A stretch of DNA of 64,000 nt from Hybos culiciformis (Eukaryota; Arthropoda; Insecta; Diptera; Hybotidae), in NCBI GenBank assembly GCA_964007475.1, contig OZ023274.1, positions 84,897,936 through 84,961,935 of the forward strand. Direction: 5' to 3'. Position 1 is the first letter of the stretch; each line of letters opens with the position of its first letter. Shown here piece by piece: positions 25,580 through 39,452 of the stretch. A model generated the notes under the pieces. That model was not told the origin of the DNA. It saw only the letters and a program-made list of their open reading frames with translations, and did not search any database. Position numbers and translations under genes: made by a program.

Positions 25580-28500
25580 TATATTTTTAACTAAACCAAT
25601 TAATTATTTTGAGATTTTTGAATCTTATTGTGCTTATTTTTGATACATATATCGTTTATTTCTGATTTTTTTTTTTAATCAATAAATATTCCAATGTAAA
25701 TATAATTTAGGTAGGTTATTCTTTTCTTTTTTTTTTTTGTAATTAAAACAAAAATTAAAAAAAAATTAATCCGTTTCAATCAAAAGCGCATTAAAGACTG
25801 TCAACAAAATATAAAAGTTAGCGCTTGAGTGTCCTATTTGCCTTACTAATATCAATAAAATAATAAGAAACTAGAACAAAAAAAATCAATAAAATTGTCC
25901 TCGATTATCCCTTTGGTATTATAAAAAAAAAAGAAAAAAAAAACATAACAAAAAAATAGTATAAATTTACACAGTTTGGAAATATGAAGAACATCTGCTC
26001 AATGGTTATGAAAATCGTTTTATTGTTTGTAAAACGAGCAAACTTAATTTGATTATGTAGTTAGACGAGACTTAGACTAAGAGTAGGTACCAAAGAATTT
26101 TCACAAGTTTTGATGATTTTTTAATTAAAAATCAATATTTTAAACACATAGTTAGACATAGTCAATGTTTCCTTTTTATTTTTGTAATTTCCATAGGCAC
26201 CAATGTAGAACTCTAGCTCAAATTTGGTTTAATATTTTGTTATGTACGTACATATTTAAGAAACAAAAAAATTATGTGAAAACTTAGAAACTATTATAAT
26301 AATACTAGCCCCATATTTTACAATTGAAAAAACGTAAAATATAAATGTGGGTGGAATAGCAATATCAAGTTTGCATCAGGCGAACCAATGCTATAATAAC
26401 GATAAAACTATTTATTTGATTCCATTTCCTGCAACAATGAATAATAATAGTAATACTTGAATAAACAACTATTATAAAAAAAAAATTATAATGTTATAAT
26501 TCTAATTAAATGACGTTTTTTGTATGAATATGACATCATGAAAACATATAATTGTGATTTACTCATATGAAACATTTGTTTTACAGCCATTACGTAATAA
26601 TTATGATTATTGAACTTTACATTCGTCGTTCATGTAACGTCGACATGATGTACATACAAATATATGTTATGCAAAATAATTAAACTAATAATTAAACTAA
26701 TAATATATTTTTATGCAAAATAATTAAACTAATAAGTATAGATTATAAATAATTTAATAAAATTAACGAAAGTGCTGTAGAGAAATAAAGGTTTGTAGCT
26801 GGCAAATAAATTATAGATAGGTAGATAATACAAACTTATATCTTTATGTATATTTTGAACATTCTCTTTTCTTACTTTCATACTTAATATTTGCTACTGA
26901 CGGATGTCAAACAATCTTTATAATCATCATATTGATCAATTATTTGACTTTTTTCTATAACGAATTATATGAAAGTTTTATTTGTTATTAATAATATTTT
27001 AAGCCAGGAAATTTAATTTAATCCAAAACTTTTAATGTCTGAAAATTATTTTTCTACAACACAATCGAATAAACTATTATCATCATTCATCAGCATTTTT
27101 TGTATATTTCAGCTTAATTATTAATATTCCGTTTATCTTTGATAAGCAATAATGTAATGCGACTCAAAATTTCGCAAAAGAAGCTATCGGTACTCTATTA
27201 GGAATCATAAATGTAAAAAGATATGGGTAAAAGAAGTTTATAAACTCGATAATTTTGTCGATAATTATGAAGATATTCCTACCATACTTTCGATTGTTCT
27301 CATTTTTATCTTATTTTCAACGGCTAATTTGAAATAAGATTTTTATGTATAAGAGAAGACTTTTTATTTTTAATTTATAATTCGATCCTTTATGATTTTT
27401 CGTCCATACTCAATACATATATAGATACTTGTTATATAAAAAAAAAATCATAAAATCCGACTATAAAATAATTTGACACATAATTCAATAAGTTTTGTTT
27501 TACCATAATATGAATGCTCATACAGGCTCATACATTTATTGAATTCTTATTTTATTACAAATCAGCAAATGTAAATAAACTTAGGTAGGTAGTATAAATA
27601 TAAATATAAAATAAAAAAAACTCCTGGTTATGTTTATAAAAACAAATCAATAAGCATAAGGTTCTCTTTTAAGTGAATATTTGCACGTCCATATATTCAA
27701 AAAATTATCATTATTTCTTTTTCCTTTTCCCTTTACTTATTCCAGTGTAGGAGTTGAGTAATTTTCGTTAAAAAGTATCACAATTAAGGCAATTTGATAT
27801 GCCACCAAAAAAATAAAAGGAAGAGAGTAGATTTTGATATTATATGTATATATCTGCAATAATGTTATATCAATATGTATTTATGTTTTTGTATTTTTAA
27901 CTTTGTTTTTCTCTTGGTTTTTGTTATTTATTTTTCGTTTACCAATTTTAAGAGATAAATAATGATTTCTTTTTAAATCAAAACAAGTTTAGTAAAAAGA
28001 AGCATAATACTCCAGAAATGAATGGAATCAGCAAATTATAATAAAATTTAAATTCAAATTTTTTACTTTTAAATTACTTTTAAATTAATGATATTTGATA
28101 ATTAGGTTTGATAAAAATATTTTCGTGCTGGTAAATGATATAATATTTTTGAATATATGTAACATTTTTGCAGACAAAGGGTTTGAAGACACAAAAATAT
28201 TTATTTCATCAATAAATATTTATTTCATCAAAATTAAAAAATCTTTTAAAATTTTGAGTCGTAGATGTTCCATCACTAAGAATTCAAGTTTTTACACTTT
28301 AACTTGAATTGATTTAATTTTTCAAAAGAATTTTCGAAAAATATTTTTTGTTTTTCAAAAGAAATTATCATCTTATACAGATGGACTTAAGGTTTTATAC
28401 ATTTATTTATTAATATTTTATTTCGTGGAACGAAACTTAAATCGTTCTTTTATGATTAATAATATTGTTTGTAAAAAATTTAAAGTTTTATGATATACTA

Positions 28501-30770
28501 CTATTTTATACTTAGCAAAAAAACTTATCACATCATTGTGTTTATTTTGTAAAATTTTAGATATTTTTTCGGATTTTCATACATTTTGGACATTAGCAGT
28601 CGGGCTTGTCGTCACTAAAATTATGTTTTCTGATTGGGTGCATAGTATTCCATATACGATATATCCAATACTTTACTTTTAAAAAAATTATTGAAAATAG
28701 GTTGAAAATTGTTTATTGCATTCTACAATTCTGTAACTACAAGCTCAGACTTAATGCCAATTTTATGATAATGTAAAACACTTAAAGCTGAAGCAACTGT
28801 TAAGAAACTCATAAACACATTGCGATGTGGTGTATCCTACCACATATTATTTTTTTTATTTTGACATTTTGACGTTATACAATTTTATGGGTAGATGATT
28901 TGGTGTATTATTAAAATGCATCTGTTTAATTTAATTGTTTTCTGCTTTTACATAATTTCTAAAATTTAAAGTAAAAATGGTGTGCAGCTTAATTATATGT
29001 ACTCAAGGTATCAAACGATCTTCTGATCTGTTCAAAATACATCATATCGTCTGCTCAGAAATGAAACAACGTATGACATTTATACGTCATTATTTGACAA
29101 TAGCACCATTCGATTCCTCGTACTCGATTTTATAAGTACAACTACTTTGCAATATTCGTAATGTTGATTAAAATGTGTTTTTTAGATGAAAATTGTACGC
29201 TACTTGATATTTTTTCATACGTTTTTTTAAATTTTCAAATCTTTAAATTCAAATTACTCGAAACTATACTTTTCATTATACGTTGTTTCATTTCTGAGCA
29301 GGCGATATATAGTTATGTATGTAGATCTGTATAACAAAATAACAGACGAGTTAAAATACTGAAATTCTTATAACCAATTTTTGTTACACAAGAGAAAATA
29401 AATTCCAAAACTGGAAAATTGAGATAAATTCCTCAACAGACGAAAAAAAAAAAACGTAAAAATTTTCATTCAAGCAGTAAATCGTGTTTTATAAAAGACA
29501 ATTTAAAAAAAAAAAATTTTTAAATTAAAAAATTTATTAAATTTAAAGAATTATTTTTCGGAAAAAGGTATTTATTAAAAATAATTTGTCATAAAATTTT
29601 CTAAAAAAAAAAACAAAAATAAAAATATTTTTGAATATTAAAAACAAAAGATTTCAATGCAAAGAAAAAAACACAAACTTTTTCTTTCATAATTAATAAT
29701 AATTATGGAAATAACTTTTTTTTTCATACAATAAACACAAAAAAATTATTTGTCTTATTTTAAAAAATTCTTATTAATTTATTTTGAAAAAAAAAAATAA
29801 ATAAAATGAAAAAAATTATTAAATACAAAATCGAATTCTTCAGATTTAATTGTTGATATTGTATTAAGGAAACTCATTGTCAAATTTAATATCATCACAT
29901 TTGATCACAAAATTTCCCCCTCATAGAATTTCGAAAATTTTATTTCTATACATATTTTAGAGACTGAAATTAAAAAAAAAAAAAATAGATATTTAAAATT
30001 AAAAGAATATTTTTAAAATTGCGATTTCAATAAAAAAGAAAAAAATAATTAAGAAATTTTCTTTAAATAAAAATTTTTAGAAACAGGAAATCGAAAAAAT
30101 TTCAATTTTTCCAACATATTGGAATAAAAGGAATTTGTAAACAAAACAAAAAAAAAAAAGAATATTAAAAAAAGAATTTAAGTTGTATTTAAAACTATAA
30201 AATTTTAATTTTGATAATTATAATTAATAATTCACACTATTTTGATAGTGCTACAAGTAATAAATTTGTTTATTTTTTTTGAAATGATAGTTTGCCATAT
30301 TTTGTGTTTCAGTCTTCATCCTTTGTTTATTTTTCAAATTTTGTTTACCATCATTATCAGCATCAAATCAATTAGTTTCTAGTTTGGACGAAAATATATT
30401 AAGAATATTTTTTTGTTTTTTAATGTTGAGATTGAGTTTCTGTGAATTTAAGTTTCGAGTACATAAATTAGGAATAAAAAGAATGTACATACATGAGTAC
30501 ATGAAGGTATTTTTAGGTACTTATTGTCAGAAAATTAATTTTTAACTTTTTCGGTAAGATAACATTTTTTGAAGAAATGTTTGTGTTAATTATTCTTTCC
30601 TTATTTTAATAATTAGGTAAATTGCAAAAATAATAAAATTTGAATTTCTTTATTTTAGCTCACATATGATTTGCAGTCAATTTTAGAACATTGTAAAATT
30701 TCTATCTGCTGTTAAATGAAAATTGTCATAATTTAGACTATATATACATATTTCATTCATTATACAAATT
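25580..30770. other. Gene-free AT-rich intergenic DNA
   Basis: The interval between the divergent WDSUB1 and XK-related genes. It is extremely AT-rich with poly-A runs, especially at 29400-30200. No exon was found. Local duplications (around 26680-26740) and one inverted repeat pair (29044-29308) are the only structures seen. The last few hundred bases presumably contain the promoter and 5' untranslated region of the XK-related gene. Confidence 0.5.
29044..29308. repeat. Inverted repeat pair, MITE-like
   Basis: 31-bp arms at 29044-29074 and 29278-29308 are reverse complements with a single mismatch (core CTGCTCAGAAATGAAACAAC), about 200 bp apart. The interior has no coding potential. No convincing target-site duplication was seen, so assignment to a transposon type is open. 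Confidence 0.6.
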
Positions 30771-33396
30771 ATGTCAGAATTTCTACCAGTATGTGACACA
30801 TTATTTAATGTTATATCATTGGCTCAATATTTTTGTGATGTTGTATTCGATCTTGTACTCGGTTATGCTTTGTGGGAACGCGGCCGAATTGGTTATTTCA
30901 TTGCTGTTATAGTTTTAATAATATTTTCATTAATTGTTAATAATATTGTGTCATTTAAATGGTATTTAAATAATTTAAAACAACAAGATGAATTGAATCG
31001 ACAAAATAATAATGGTACAACAAGTACAACAACATCATTCAGTTTAAACTCATCCGACAAAGATAGATTTAATAACGATGGTTATGTAGCATTAGATCAA
31101 AAACAAAAAATGAGACGTTATATAGTTTATGGATTACATTTTTTGCAACTCGGTGTATTCTGGCGATATGGAAAATTATTTGTTCCTGTTGATTTGCGAA
31201 GAGTTAAGCACGAGATTCGAGATCTATGCATGTAAATATGAATAATACTTTTATTTAAAAAACATGAATTCTGGTTGTGACATTATTTTTAATGCCCGTC
31301 ATTTTACTTTCTATGTTACATAATATTGTGGATTAGGTTTTATTTTTTTTGGTACTATACTAAACCACATAAATGTTTATCGAAATATTTTATGTACATG
31401 ATTTATACATATATATAAATATATACCTACATCCAAAAAATAGTTTTTTTTATCAGAAATAACGATAACAAAAAATATTAATTTTTTAAAATATATTTTA
31501 GGATACGACTAGTTCATGCATTTTGCGAAGCAGCTCCAATGTTATTACTTCAACTGTATTTACTGATAACAATACAAACTGATGGAAGATTTTTGTCTAA
31601 CACATCAGAATTAAAACTACTGAAGAGCCTTAATGGTCAATCAATTGCAAATGGAGTAATTCAACATCCAATTGAAATTCAAGCAGAAAAAACTTTTAAA
31701 GATTTGAATTTAGTATCAGCATCTCTGTCATTGTTTAGTTTATGTTGGGTAATTTATTAATTTTACTTGTGGTAGTTGTAGGACTATTCTATTTTTCTAC
31801 AATTTATTTTTGTAATTGAATGCGATTTTTTTTAATAATTTATTACTTTTTTAAGAAAAATTTTTTAGAAAATAGCAGCGGTACTTTACAAAACCATTTT
31901 TATGACTGAGTCGAATATGATTATTTTAAATAAATTTAAAAATAAAACCTGGAAGGCACAAGAACTTTTAAAAATTATTTTATTGTTAAAAATAGTTATA
32001 AGAATATTTCGTTCTATTTTTCATATATTAAGTATATTATATAATATAAAATAAAATAAACTAAATTAAAATAAATTTTAATATTCTTTCATAGGCTTTG
32101 GCTAGCTTTAGTAAAAATGTGAGATTACAAAATGTACATCGTTTAGTTCTAACTTGGCTCGGAGTAATTTTTCAATTTTTATGGAGATTAGGAACAGTGA
32201 TATCAAGAATAGCATCGTTAACTGTATACGCATCCTTTTACAAATATTGGGTAAGAAAAATATTTAATTTATTGACCCAAATATGGACACAATTTGCTTT
32301 TTTAAAGAACCAATGCTGACTGCTAAATCAGCATTTAAACCAAGTGAAAGAAGCGATGACATTTGTATATCTGAAATTTAAAATATGCATTTCAGATAGA
32401 CAAAATTGAAAATCTCATACTTTGGATATATATTATTCTACAGGTTCAAAAATTTGTCATATGACTTGTGGACATATTGAATTTCAGTTGCCAGCATTAT
32501 TTATAGATGTACGTATCTACCTACTTATAATTTTTTTTTTTGATTTTTGCAGGTATTTTTGGTAATAATTTTACATTGGCTATCCATGTTTCTTTGGTTG
32601 ATATCACCGAAAAATGTTTTCCACGGCGAAAAAATTTCAAAAATAAGAAAAATTATTTGTTCTGGATTAATTGCGTTCGTGTATATCTTCGCTTACATTA
32701 ATATTAATTTACAAGAAAATAAAAATAGACAAAAAATGGCTATTTTTTATATTGTAATGTTTTTAGAAAATTCTTTATTGGTAGCTTTATGGATGGTTGG
32801 AGTTTGGAATAAACCAGAATCAAGTCAATGGCATATTGTATTTTTGACAGTATTTGGGTCATTTGGAATTGGAATGTGTTTTATGATTTTTTATTATAGG
32901 TGAGATTAATTTATATAATACTCACGTTCTTAAATATACGTGCATTTAAAAAAACAAAACCTCTATGTAAAAAATTTTTTGAAACTAAAGAAAATGTTTT
33001 TTTTTAGATTTTTCCATATCAGAAAATTAAATTTAGAAAGTGGAAGATGTTCTTCACTAAATGAAATCAAATCAGATAATTTGGGTAAATTGCAATCGGA
33101 TATAAAAAATTCAGCAGGCATTTTTAACTGCCGTTTTACAAATCCAGTTGGAAGGTAAAATTACAAATATTGTAAAAATAAATTTTATTTAAAAAATATA
33201 CCTCATTTAAAATTTTAGCTGTGAATGATTTATTTTTAATTATTTATTCTTAATTATTAATATAAGTAACTATTATTTATAGTAACGCAACTAAACGTAA
33301 AAAGAAGAAACCAACAACATTCGTACCTCCACCCGTTTTAAATTGCACCGCCCAACAACAACAACAGCAACAACAACAACAACAACAACAACAACA

Positions 33397-33427
<31 letters not shown>

Positions 33428-35090
33428 ACGGCACAATTGAAGCAAATCGAAAATGTAGGGCCAATGACTATACCGTTTTGGAAAAGACCTCTTCCACGAT
33501 CTACGACAACTTCTGAAACAGAAGGTAGTGTATGTTCAAAGGTTAATATTCATCAAAAACTGCAAGAAAAAAAACAAAAACAATTAGCTGAGTTAAAAAT
33601 TATCGAAGAAGAGATTAAGCAAGGAAAATTGGGAGGTGGTGATAATAATCGAATAGCTGCTAATCAAAATACATCACTACCAAAACAACCAATTCCGAGA
33701 ACAAAAAAACCACCATGGTGTCATCAAATTGATAAAAGTTGTAACGATCTTGATGAATTGAATAATTTGAATAAATTTTCAACTCAATATGATCAGGTCT
33801 ATTCAACTTTCAGTCTATGTGGAACTAAATTAGAGAATAATATACAAAACATTTCACCATCACCATCTCCGCTTACAAAACAACAACCAATTCCAAGAAC
33901 GAAACTTCCGCCTACCCCGCAGCAACGTTTCGTAACTCGAAACAAAACAGTGAGTCCGCCAGTGGTAGCTCCAGTTCCTATTTTCGATCATGCAACAGAT
34001 CATCAAAATTTTTTCATAGACATTCAACATCCGAGACAAATTTCGGGAACTTATAGTTCTGATAATCAAAATTTAGAAAATTTCCCCTATAACGTTTTAC
34101 CACCGCCTAGGTCAAAACTAAGGAATCAATCACAACAACAAAATGTATTGATAAATAAGAAACACAGAAGAACACCAGAAGTTTTGTTAGCTCCACATTA
34201 CTATTTAGATAACAGTGGTGGAGCATACTATGATGATTGGGCTGCAGCAAGTAGTGGTGATGAAAATTTGGACATAAATGGAACACAAGCACGATCTGAT
34301 ATCGATAGCCAGGTATAATTATGTTATTTTAATTTGGCAAACAAAAATGTTTTTCGTTCATAATTTTTCATAGGGTAACTTTTTATTTTTTTTTGAGAAA
34401 AACTTCAAAGAAATAACACAATAATCACATCTGTTTAAAATTTGTCTTTGCTTTATACATTTTCTTTTTGTTTATATTGCAAGCTTTTTTTTATTTTCAG
34501 ATTTCTTTACCACGATCATACACTCTACCTAGGGAATTTAAATATTATCGTAAAGCCAGAAATTTTATTGCTAGCAATAACAGTAGTGATGGTAAGAAAT
34601 ATTTTAACTACTTTTTTAATTCGGTACTGTATGAAATTTATTCAAAGGAAAAATAGTTCAATATCGGCGAAGTGACTGTAAACTTTTTCAATTTATTAAA
34701 AAAAATTATTAAAAATGACATCACAAATAAAGAAAATTTCTGTTGAATTAAAAACCAGGTTTTTAAGATATTCTTATTCTTAATATCTGCAAAAACATAT
34801 CTTCCATATTCTATAAGAAATTCAGAGATATAAAAATAGACTTTTCTTAAAATAAGTGTACTAAAAAGTTTAAATTATTTTTAGGAGACGTTGACAGTGG
34901 AGATGACAATGAAAAGATAATGCAATATCCACGAAATATTAATAAATTACCTTTGAATAATAACCATCATATAACAGGAAATATAAGCAGTCTTACAACG
35001 AATAATAATATAACAATAAACAATAATATTCCATCCAGGAGATTTAAAATTAATTATAGGCAATACAGTAGGCATGAAACCAAGTTATAA
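30771..35090 (+). CDS. Xkr: XK-related (Xkr) multi-pass membrane protein
   Basis: Eight exons: 30771-31231, 31502-31748, 32095-32250, 32553-32899, 33008-33154, 33283-34312, 34501-34591 and 34885-35090. All phases match; 894 residues. Residues 1 to about 440 form the XK domain with around eight to ten hydrophobic segments and family phrases such as GLHFLQLGVFWRYGK, HAFCEAAPMLLLQLYL and MFLENSLLVALW. Family members (CED-8, XKR8) are caspase-activated phospholipid scramblases of the plasma membrane; others have unknown roles. The cytoplasmic tail of about 450 residues is long for the family. It contains 25 consecutive glutamines (residues 477-501), two copies of QPIPRTKxPP that could bind SH3 domains, and DSGD (830-833) fitting the DxxD executioner-caspase pattern. 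AATAAA at 35301 follows the stop. Family membership is firm; which XKR subgroup, and scramblase activity, are inferred. Confidence 0.9.
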
Positions 35091-36373
35091 ATATTAACTA
35101 TTTTAACGATTTTAATAGAAATTAAAATTAATTGATTTGTAATTTTAATGTGTTCAAATCGAAAAAACAAAATTGTTAATAATCAAATTATGTATTTGTT
35201 TACTTGATTTATGTTTAGATTTTACAATATTTATATCAATACGAAAAATATTAGTCTTATGAATGTATAATGTTATTACCGTGTTATAGTGGTATTACAA
35301 AATAAATTGCTCTAAACTTATTTAGTTAATGCAATCAGAAATTTCAAAACGTCAATCACAAATATTTAAAATATTAAAAAATTTAATATATTTTTTTTTG
35401 GTTTGACACAGAATTTAGTTGTTGTTTTTAATTATTTAAGTAAATAATTATTGCTATTACTATTAATAATTTAAATTAAAATGTTTAATACGTTCGTCAA
35501 ACACTTAGTTGAGCCGTGAAGGAAAGCTCTAGTGCGTACGAAGGCTTAAAGTTCGGATTAGGCCCAAAATACCCAAAATTTCACACTTTATTTGTCTTAT
35601 CTTCATAACTCGATTTCATTAAACACATTTAACCTTTGATTTTAGGGAACTCAATGTAATATTTAAAAATTCTACATTTATTTTAATGTATAAAAATTTT
35701 ATATATATATATATATATATATATTTATTTAGTTTTTAAAAGTGTTTTAATTAATAAAACAAATAAAATTTTATAATTAACGAAATCAAATTTGTTTTAT
35801 TGAAAAAAAATTTTTTATTTATAAAATAAACAATACGATTTTCTTTTAAAATAAGTGTCCACAAAAAAGTAACTAGATCTAAGACCATTAATTCATCTTC
35901 ATAAAATTATTATATTAAATTTAATTTATTGTTATCTTTATCAGCATTAGAAATTTACTTAAAATATAATTCTGCAAGCGGATTTGCTGCACAAACATTT
36001 CCATGAAGTAAGTCCCCTGAAATTCTGAATACTTTGATCAATGAGTAGAATATAATTATTTTTAAAAATTACTTCAAAAATTTTTTTTCGAATAAATTTA
36101 GTTTAAGTCCTTGGTTACTTTACGAAAATTTTAAAATTGTACAAAATATTTGATCTAGCAGCTTCATTATGGCACATAACCAAACTAAATAAAATAAAAA
36201 TTAAATAAAGGGAATTATTATGTAGACTATTTAAAATTAAAACAATATTAGATCATACAATTTTACATTTTAACATTTAATTTGGAGTTACATAATGTCA
36301 AAAAAAAATATTCGTTTTGTTTGTAATTAATTAATCGTCAATATTAATCATCATAAATAAATGTGTTTACAAG
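35091..36373. other. Intergenic DNA between convergent genes
   Basis: 3' flanks of the XK-related gene and of angel. It holds the XK polyadenylation signal (35301-35306) and a (TA)n microsatellite at 35700-35724. No further gene is visible. Confidence 0.55.
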
Positions 36374-38726
36374 CTATAAATGATTTTGTTGCTTATTGAA
36401 TGTTAAATAAAATTTACTAGCCAATGGTAAGTGATCAGAACCTAGCTTCTCATTTGGTATCATACCCATTTCATAACATTGTTGTTGATTCGGCAGATCA
36501 TAACGCGATAATAATTTTAGTTGATTTTCATGTGCATCATTTATACTTGAATTAAAATTTTTACTATAAAATATAAAGTCAACAGTAATCCATTTATCTT
36601 GAAATGTTGAAGCTGTAGAATATTTTTCATTATGTGAGTACGCCGAATTTAAATATAAATCGTGTGTCAAACACCCTGTTGAAAACCAGTTGGGATAAAT
36701 TTTATCTAGATCATCGTCATGCAATACTGTTTCCTTCTTTATTTCTGAATTTCGAAGCTAAAAAAAGTTTTTTATTGATAATAAATTGGCTAAGGATTAA
36801 GTTTTAAAAAATATTTGAAACAAAAAAAAATATAAATATATAAAGAAAATAATATACAAATGTATTGAACAAAAGATGTAACCTCAAAATTCAACCTAAC
36901 AAGCCTTGGCATATATACTGCAATGTACATTCATGTAATAGAAGTCGAACAGCGTAAAATTTGAAAAGTATTTTTGTTGGTTGGTATATTTTTAGAACAT
37001 TCAGGAAAATTATACAAAATTCTGCATGTTTAAAAAATTTTAAAATATTTGACACTACTTGGCTAAAGTATATAATAATTGTCCAATTTTTCAATTTCGA
37101 TATTTTTTTCGTTTATAAGTTATTATAAAACAAAAACCGATACCAAAACATTTACTTACTCTTGTTTCGGCACCAAGTCTTTTATCAATTATATTTACGT
37201 GTTGACAATTATCTGTAATCCCCAATTTCGATGATAAAAATAAATTTCCTACTAATGTAACGTTTGCGTCATCTACTCTTTCCAATGTATTATGTGTTAA
37301 ATTGTTGTAGCATAATGATCCTTTTGTTATTAAATTAAACGGAGCTGAATGCGGTTCTAAATTAAAATCGCCTGTTAAAATAATTGGTAACCGCGGACGT
37401 GGTTGTCCGTTTAGAAGAAAACCATTGAATGATAATCTATCTAATTCAGCTAAAAGCACTTGAACTTGTGCTAAGCGTACATCTTGTCTTCTCGGATTAT
37501 ACAGTAAATGAGTAGTTGCAATTAATACAGATACATTTGGATTTTGCAATAAATTGAATTTGGCTATTAAACCTACATTATGTCTATCTAAACGCTAAAA
37601 ATAAATTAAAAATTTTCATATCAGCCAAAGCTATTTTTATTCATTTCGAGAAACCTACACTTATATTAGGTTGATAATATTCAACAGATTCATTTCCAAT
37701 TAAATTAAATATGCTTTTATTATAAAAAATCGCACAACCATCTGTTCGACCACCAGTTTTTTTCTTATAGATATAATTGAAATTCAACTCTTTTAAACTG
37801 TCATCAATTTCTTTCAAATGATTTTCCTGAAGTTCTTGAACACAAAGTACTTGCGGTCGTAAGGTTAAAATTTCATTTTTCAAATTAGTTAAACGAGTAT
37901 TCCAAAACAATGCCGATTTATTATGATATTTATATAATTGTGAATGTTCTTCTAGCAAATCTTGTGCTAAAATATTATAAGATACCAAAGTGAATTGTAC
38001 ACCATTACCAGTAATATTTTGAGTTGTTGATCGGTAAGACGAAAATTGGTCATCGAATTCAGTGTTGATCCATTTTCTGTAATTCGAGTAAGCTTGCTGA
38101 TCCTTAAAATTTGAAAAAAATTTAGTAATCTTAATTAAAAATTATAAATTTTTAAGTGGTTAGCTAACTTATCCAATGATATTGATGTCAATTCAAAGTT
38201 TTTTCAACTCTTTAATTAAAAATGTAATTTGAAGATTACAGTGAATGACAATAGTTGCTTATACTACATTAAATAAGATACTAAGTTGGTATTTAAGTAA
38301 ATAACTTATAAATGTATAAATGTTGTTTAATCCAGGTGAACTAATTTTATAGTTTAACTATCCAACAAACTACCTACCTACATAAAATTTATTTTATTCA
38401 AGCTAAAAGGTAGGTAGGTACCAACTTAAAATGATATCTTTATGGGTTAGTTTAATTTTACAAAAGCTTTAATTTACCTTTGATTCTGTATCGACGTTCA
38501 TGTTTTGTGAATTCGATAAATTTTCGGTGTAGTTGTTCAATTTATTTCCTCCAACGATACCTGTCACCTGTTTAGCCGATATTTTCGAATTATTTTTTGA
38601 TTTTTTATTTATTTTTGACTGTTTTTGTTGAGATTTCAAATTAATACTTTTGTAAGAATTGTATTTTTGAAATATTGAGCGCAAATTTAAAGTTCTTTCT
38701 CGCAATAATTTTGAAAATTTTAACAT
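36374..38726 (-). CDS. angel: Angel, CCR4-type EEP family nuclease/phosphatase
   Basis: Four exons on the minus strand: 38726-38478, 38102-37659, 37594-37160 and 36757-36374. All are phase 0, giving 503 residues. It belongs to the endonuclease/exonuclease/phosphatase fold. The expected metal and catalytic motifs are present: LVSYNILAQ (N126), VQELQE (E173), GGRTDGCAIFY, TGDFN (D307, N309), TVDFIFY (D436) and GSDHLPL (D484, H485). Human ANGEL2 acts on RNA 2',3'-cyclic phosphates and related proteins are deadenylases or 2'-phosphodiesterases, so an RNA substrate is likely. The N-terminal 83 residues are Lys/Asn/Ser-rich, begin with an amphipathic basic stretch (MLKFSKLLRERTLNLRS) and could be a mitochondrial presequence. 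The exon 2 donor is taken as AGT|GTAGGT, because the nearby alternative breaks the frame. ANGEL1 versus ANGEL2 orthology cannot be settled here. Confidence 0.92.
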
Positions 38727-39452
38727 TTTTTTTTAATTAAAAAAATTTGCTAATTTTTCTTTTTTTAATGAAAATTTTTAGGAATTAAAAAAAAACATTC
38801 ATGCAAATTTTCTTCTTTTTTTCTCCCAAATTTATATAAATTATTAAAAACTTACAAAATACAATAACCAGAATTTATTTGAATTCATTTTTCTATTATT
38901 TAAAGTTAAATGATTTTTTTAGAATTTTAAAATTAAAACTAAAAAAAAAACTTACAACAATTTCTCAATTTTTGTCGAAGGAAAAGAAAGAAAACTGTTG
39001 AAATGACAAATGTAATTTGAAGTATATAAAAATATAAGCATAAAATGAATGTGATGCCAAGTGATGCTAATTTTTTAATAAATACTGAAAAATAGAAACA
39101 GCTGACGCGACATCTGAAATCATAGAACTAGTATTAGAAATAGACCAAACACTGTCGTCGTCGTCCCAATTGTGTTTTCACCTTCAATTGTTTCATTCTC
39201 ATACAAATATATGGTTTTTGACAGTCGCTATCGCTGTCGCCGTCGTTGTCGCCCCAATTGTGTTTTCACCTTAACAATGCTGTCTCAAAATGAGATGGGT
39301 TAGATAGTAGGTGCTGACCTACTAATGTGCTTTCAGACGCTTCAGACGGGTTGAATGTTTATTCAATCAACTTGAGTTGGCCAACTTAAAATTTATTCAT
39401 CTGTAGGATTGTTGACATTGTTTTTCAGCAAGTCTTTCAACCTGATGAATGC
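38727..39452. other. Upstream region of angel
   Basis: 5' flank of the minus-strand angel gene. It includes a direct repeat in which CCCAATTGTGTTTTCACCTT occurs twice (about 39166 and 39252), each preceded by a GTCGTCGTC-type trinucleotide run. No coding sequence was found. Confidence 0.5.
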
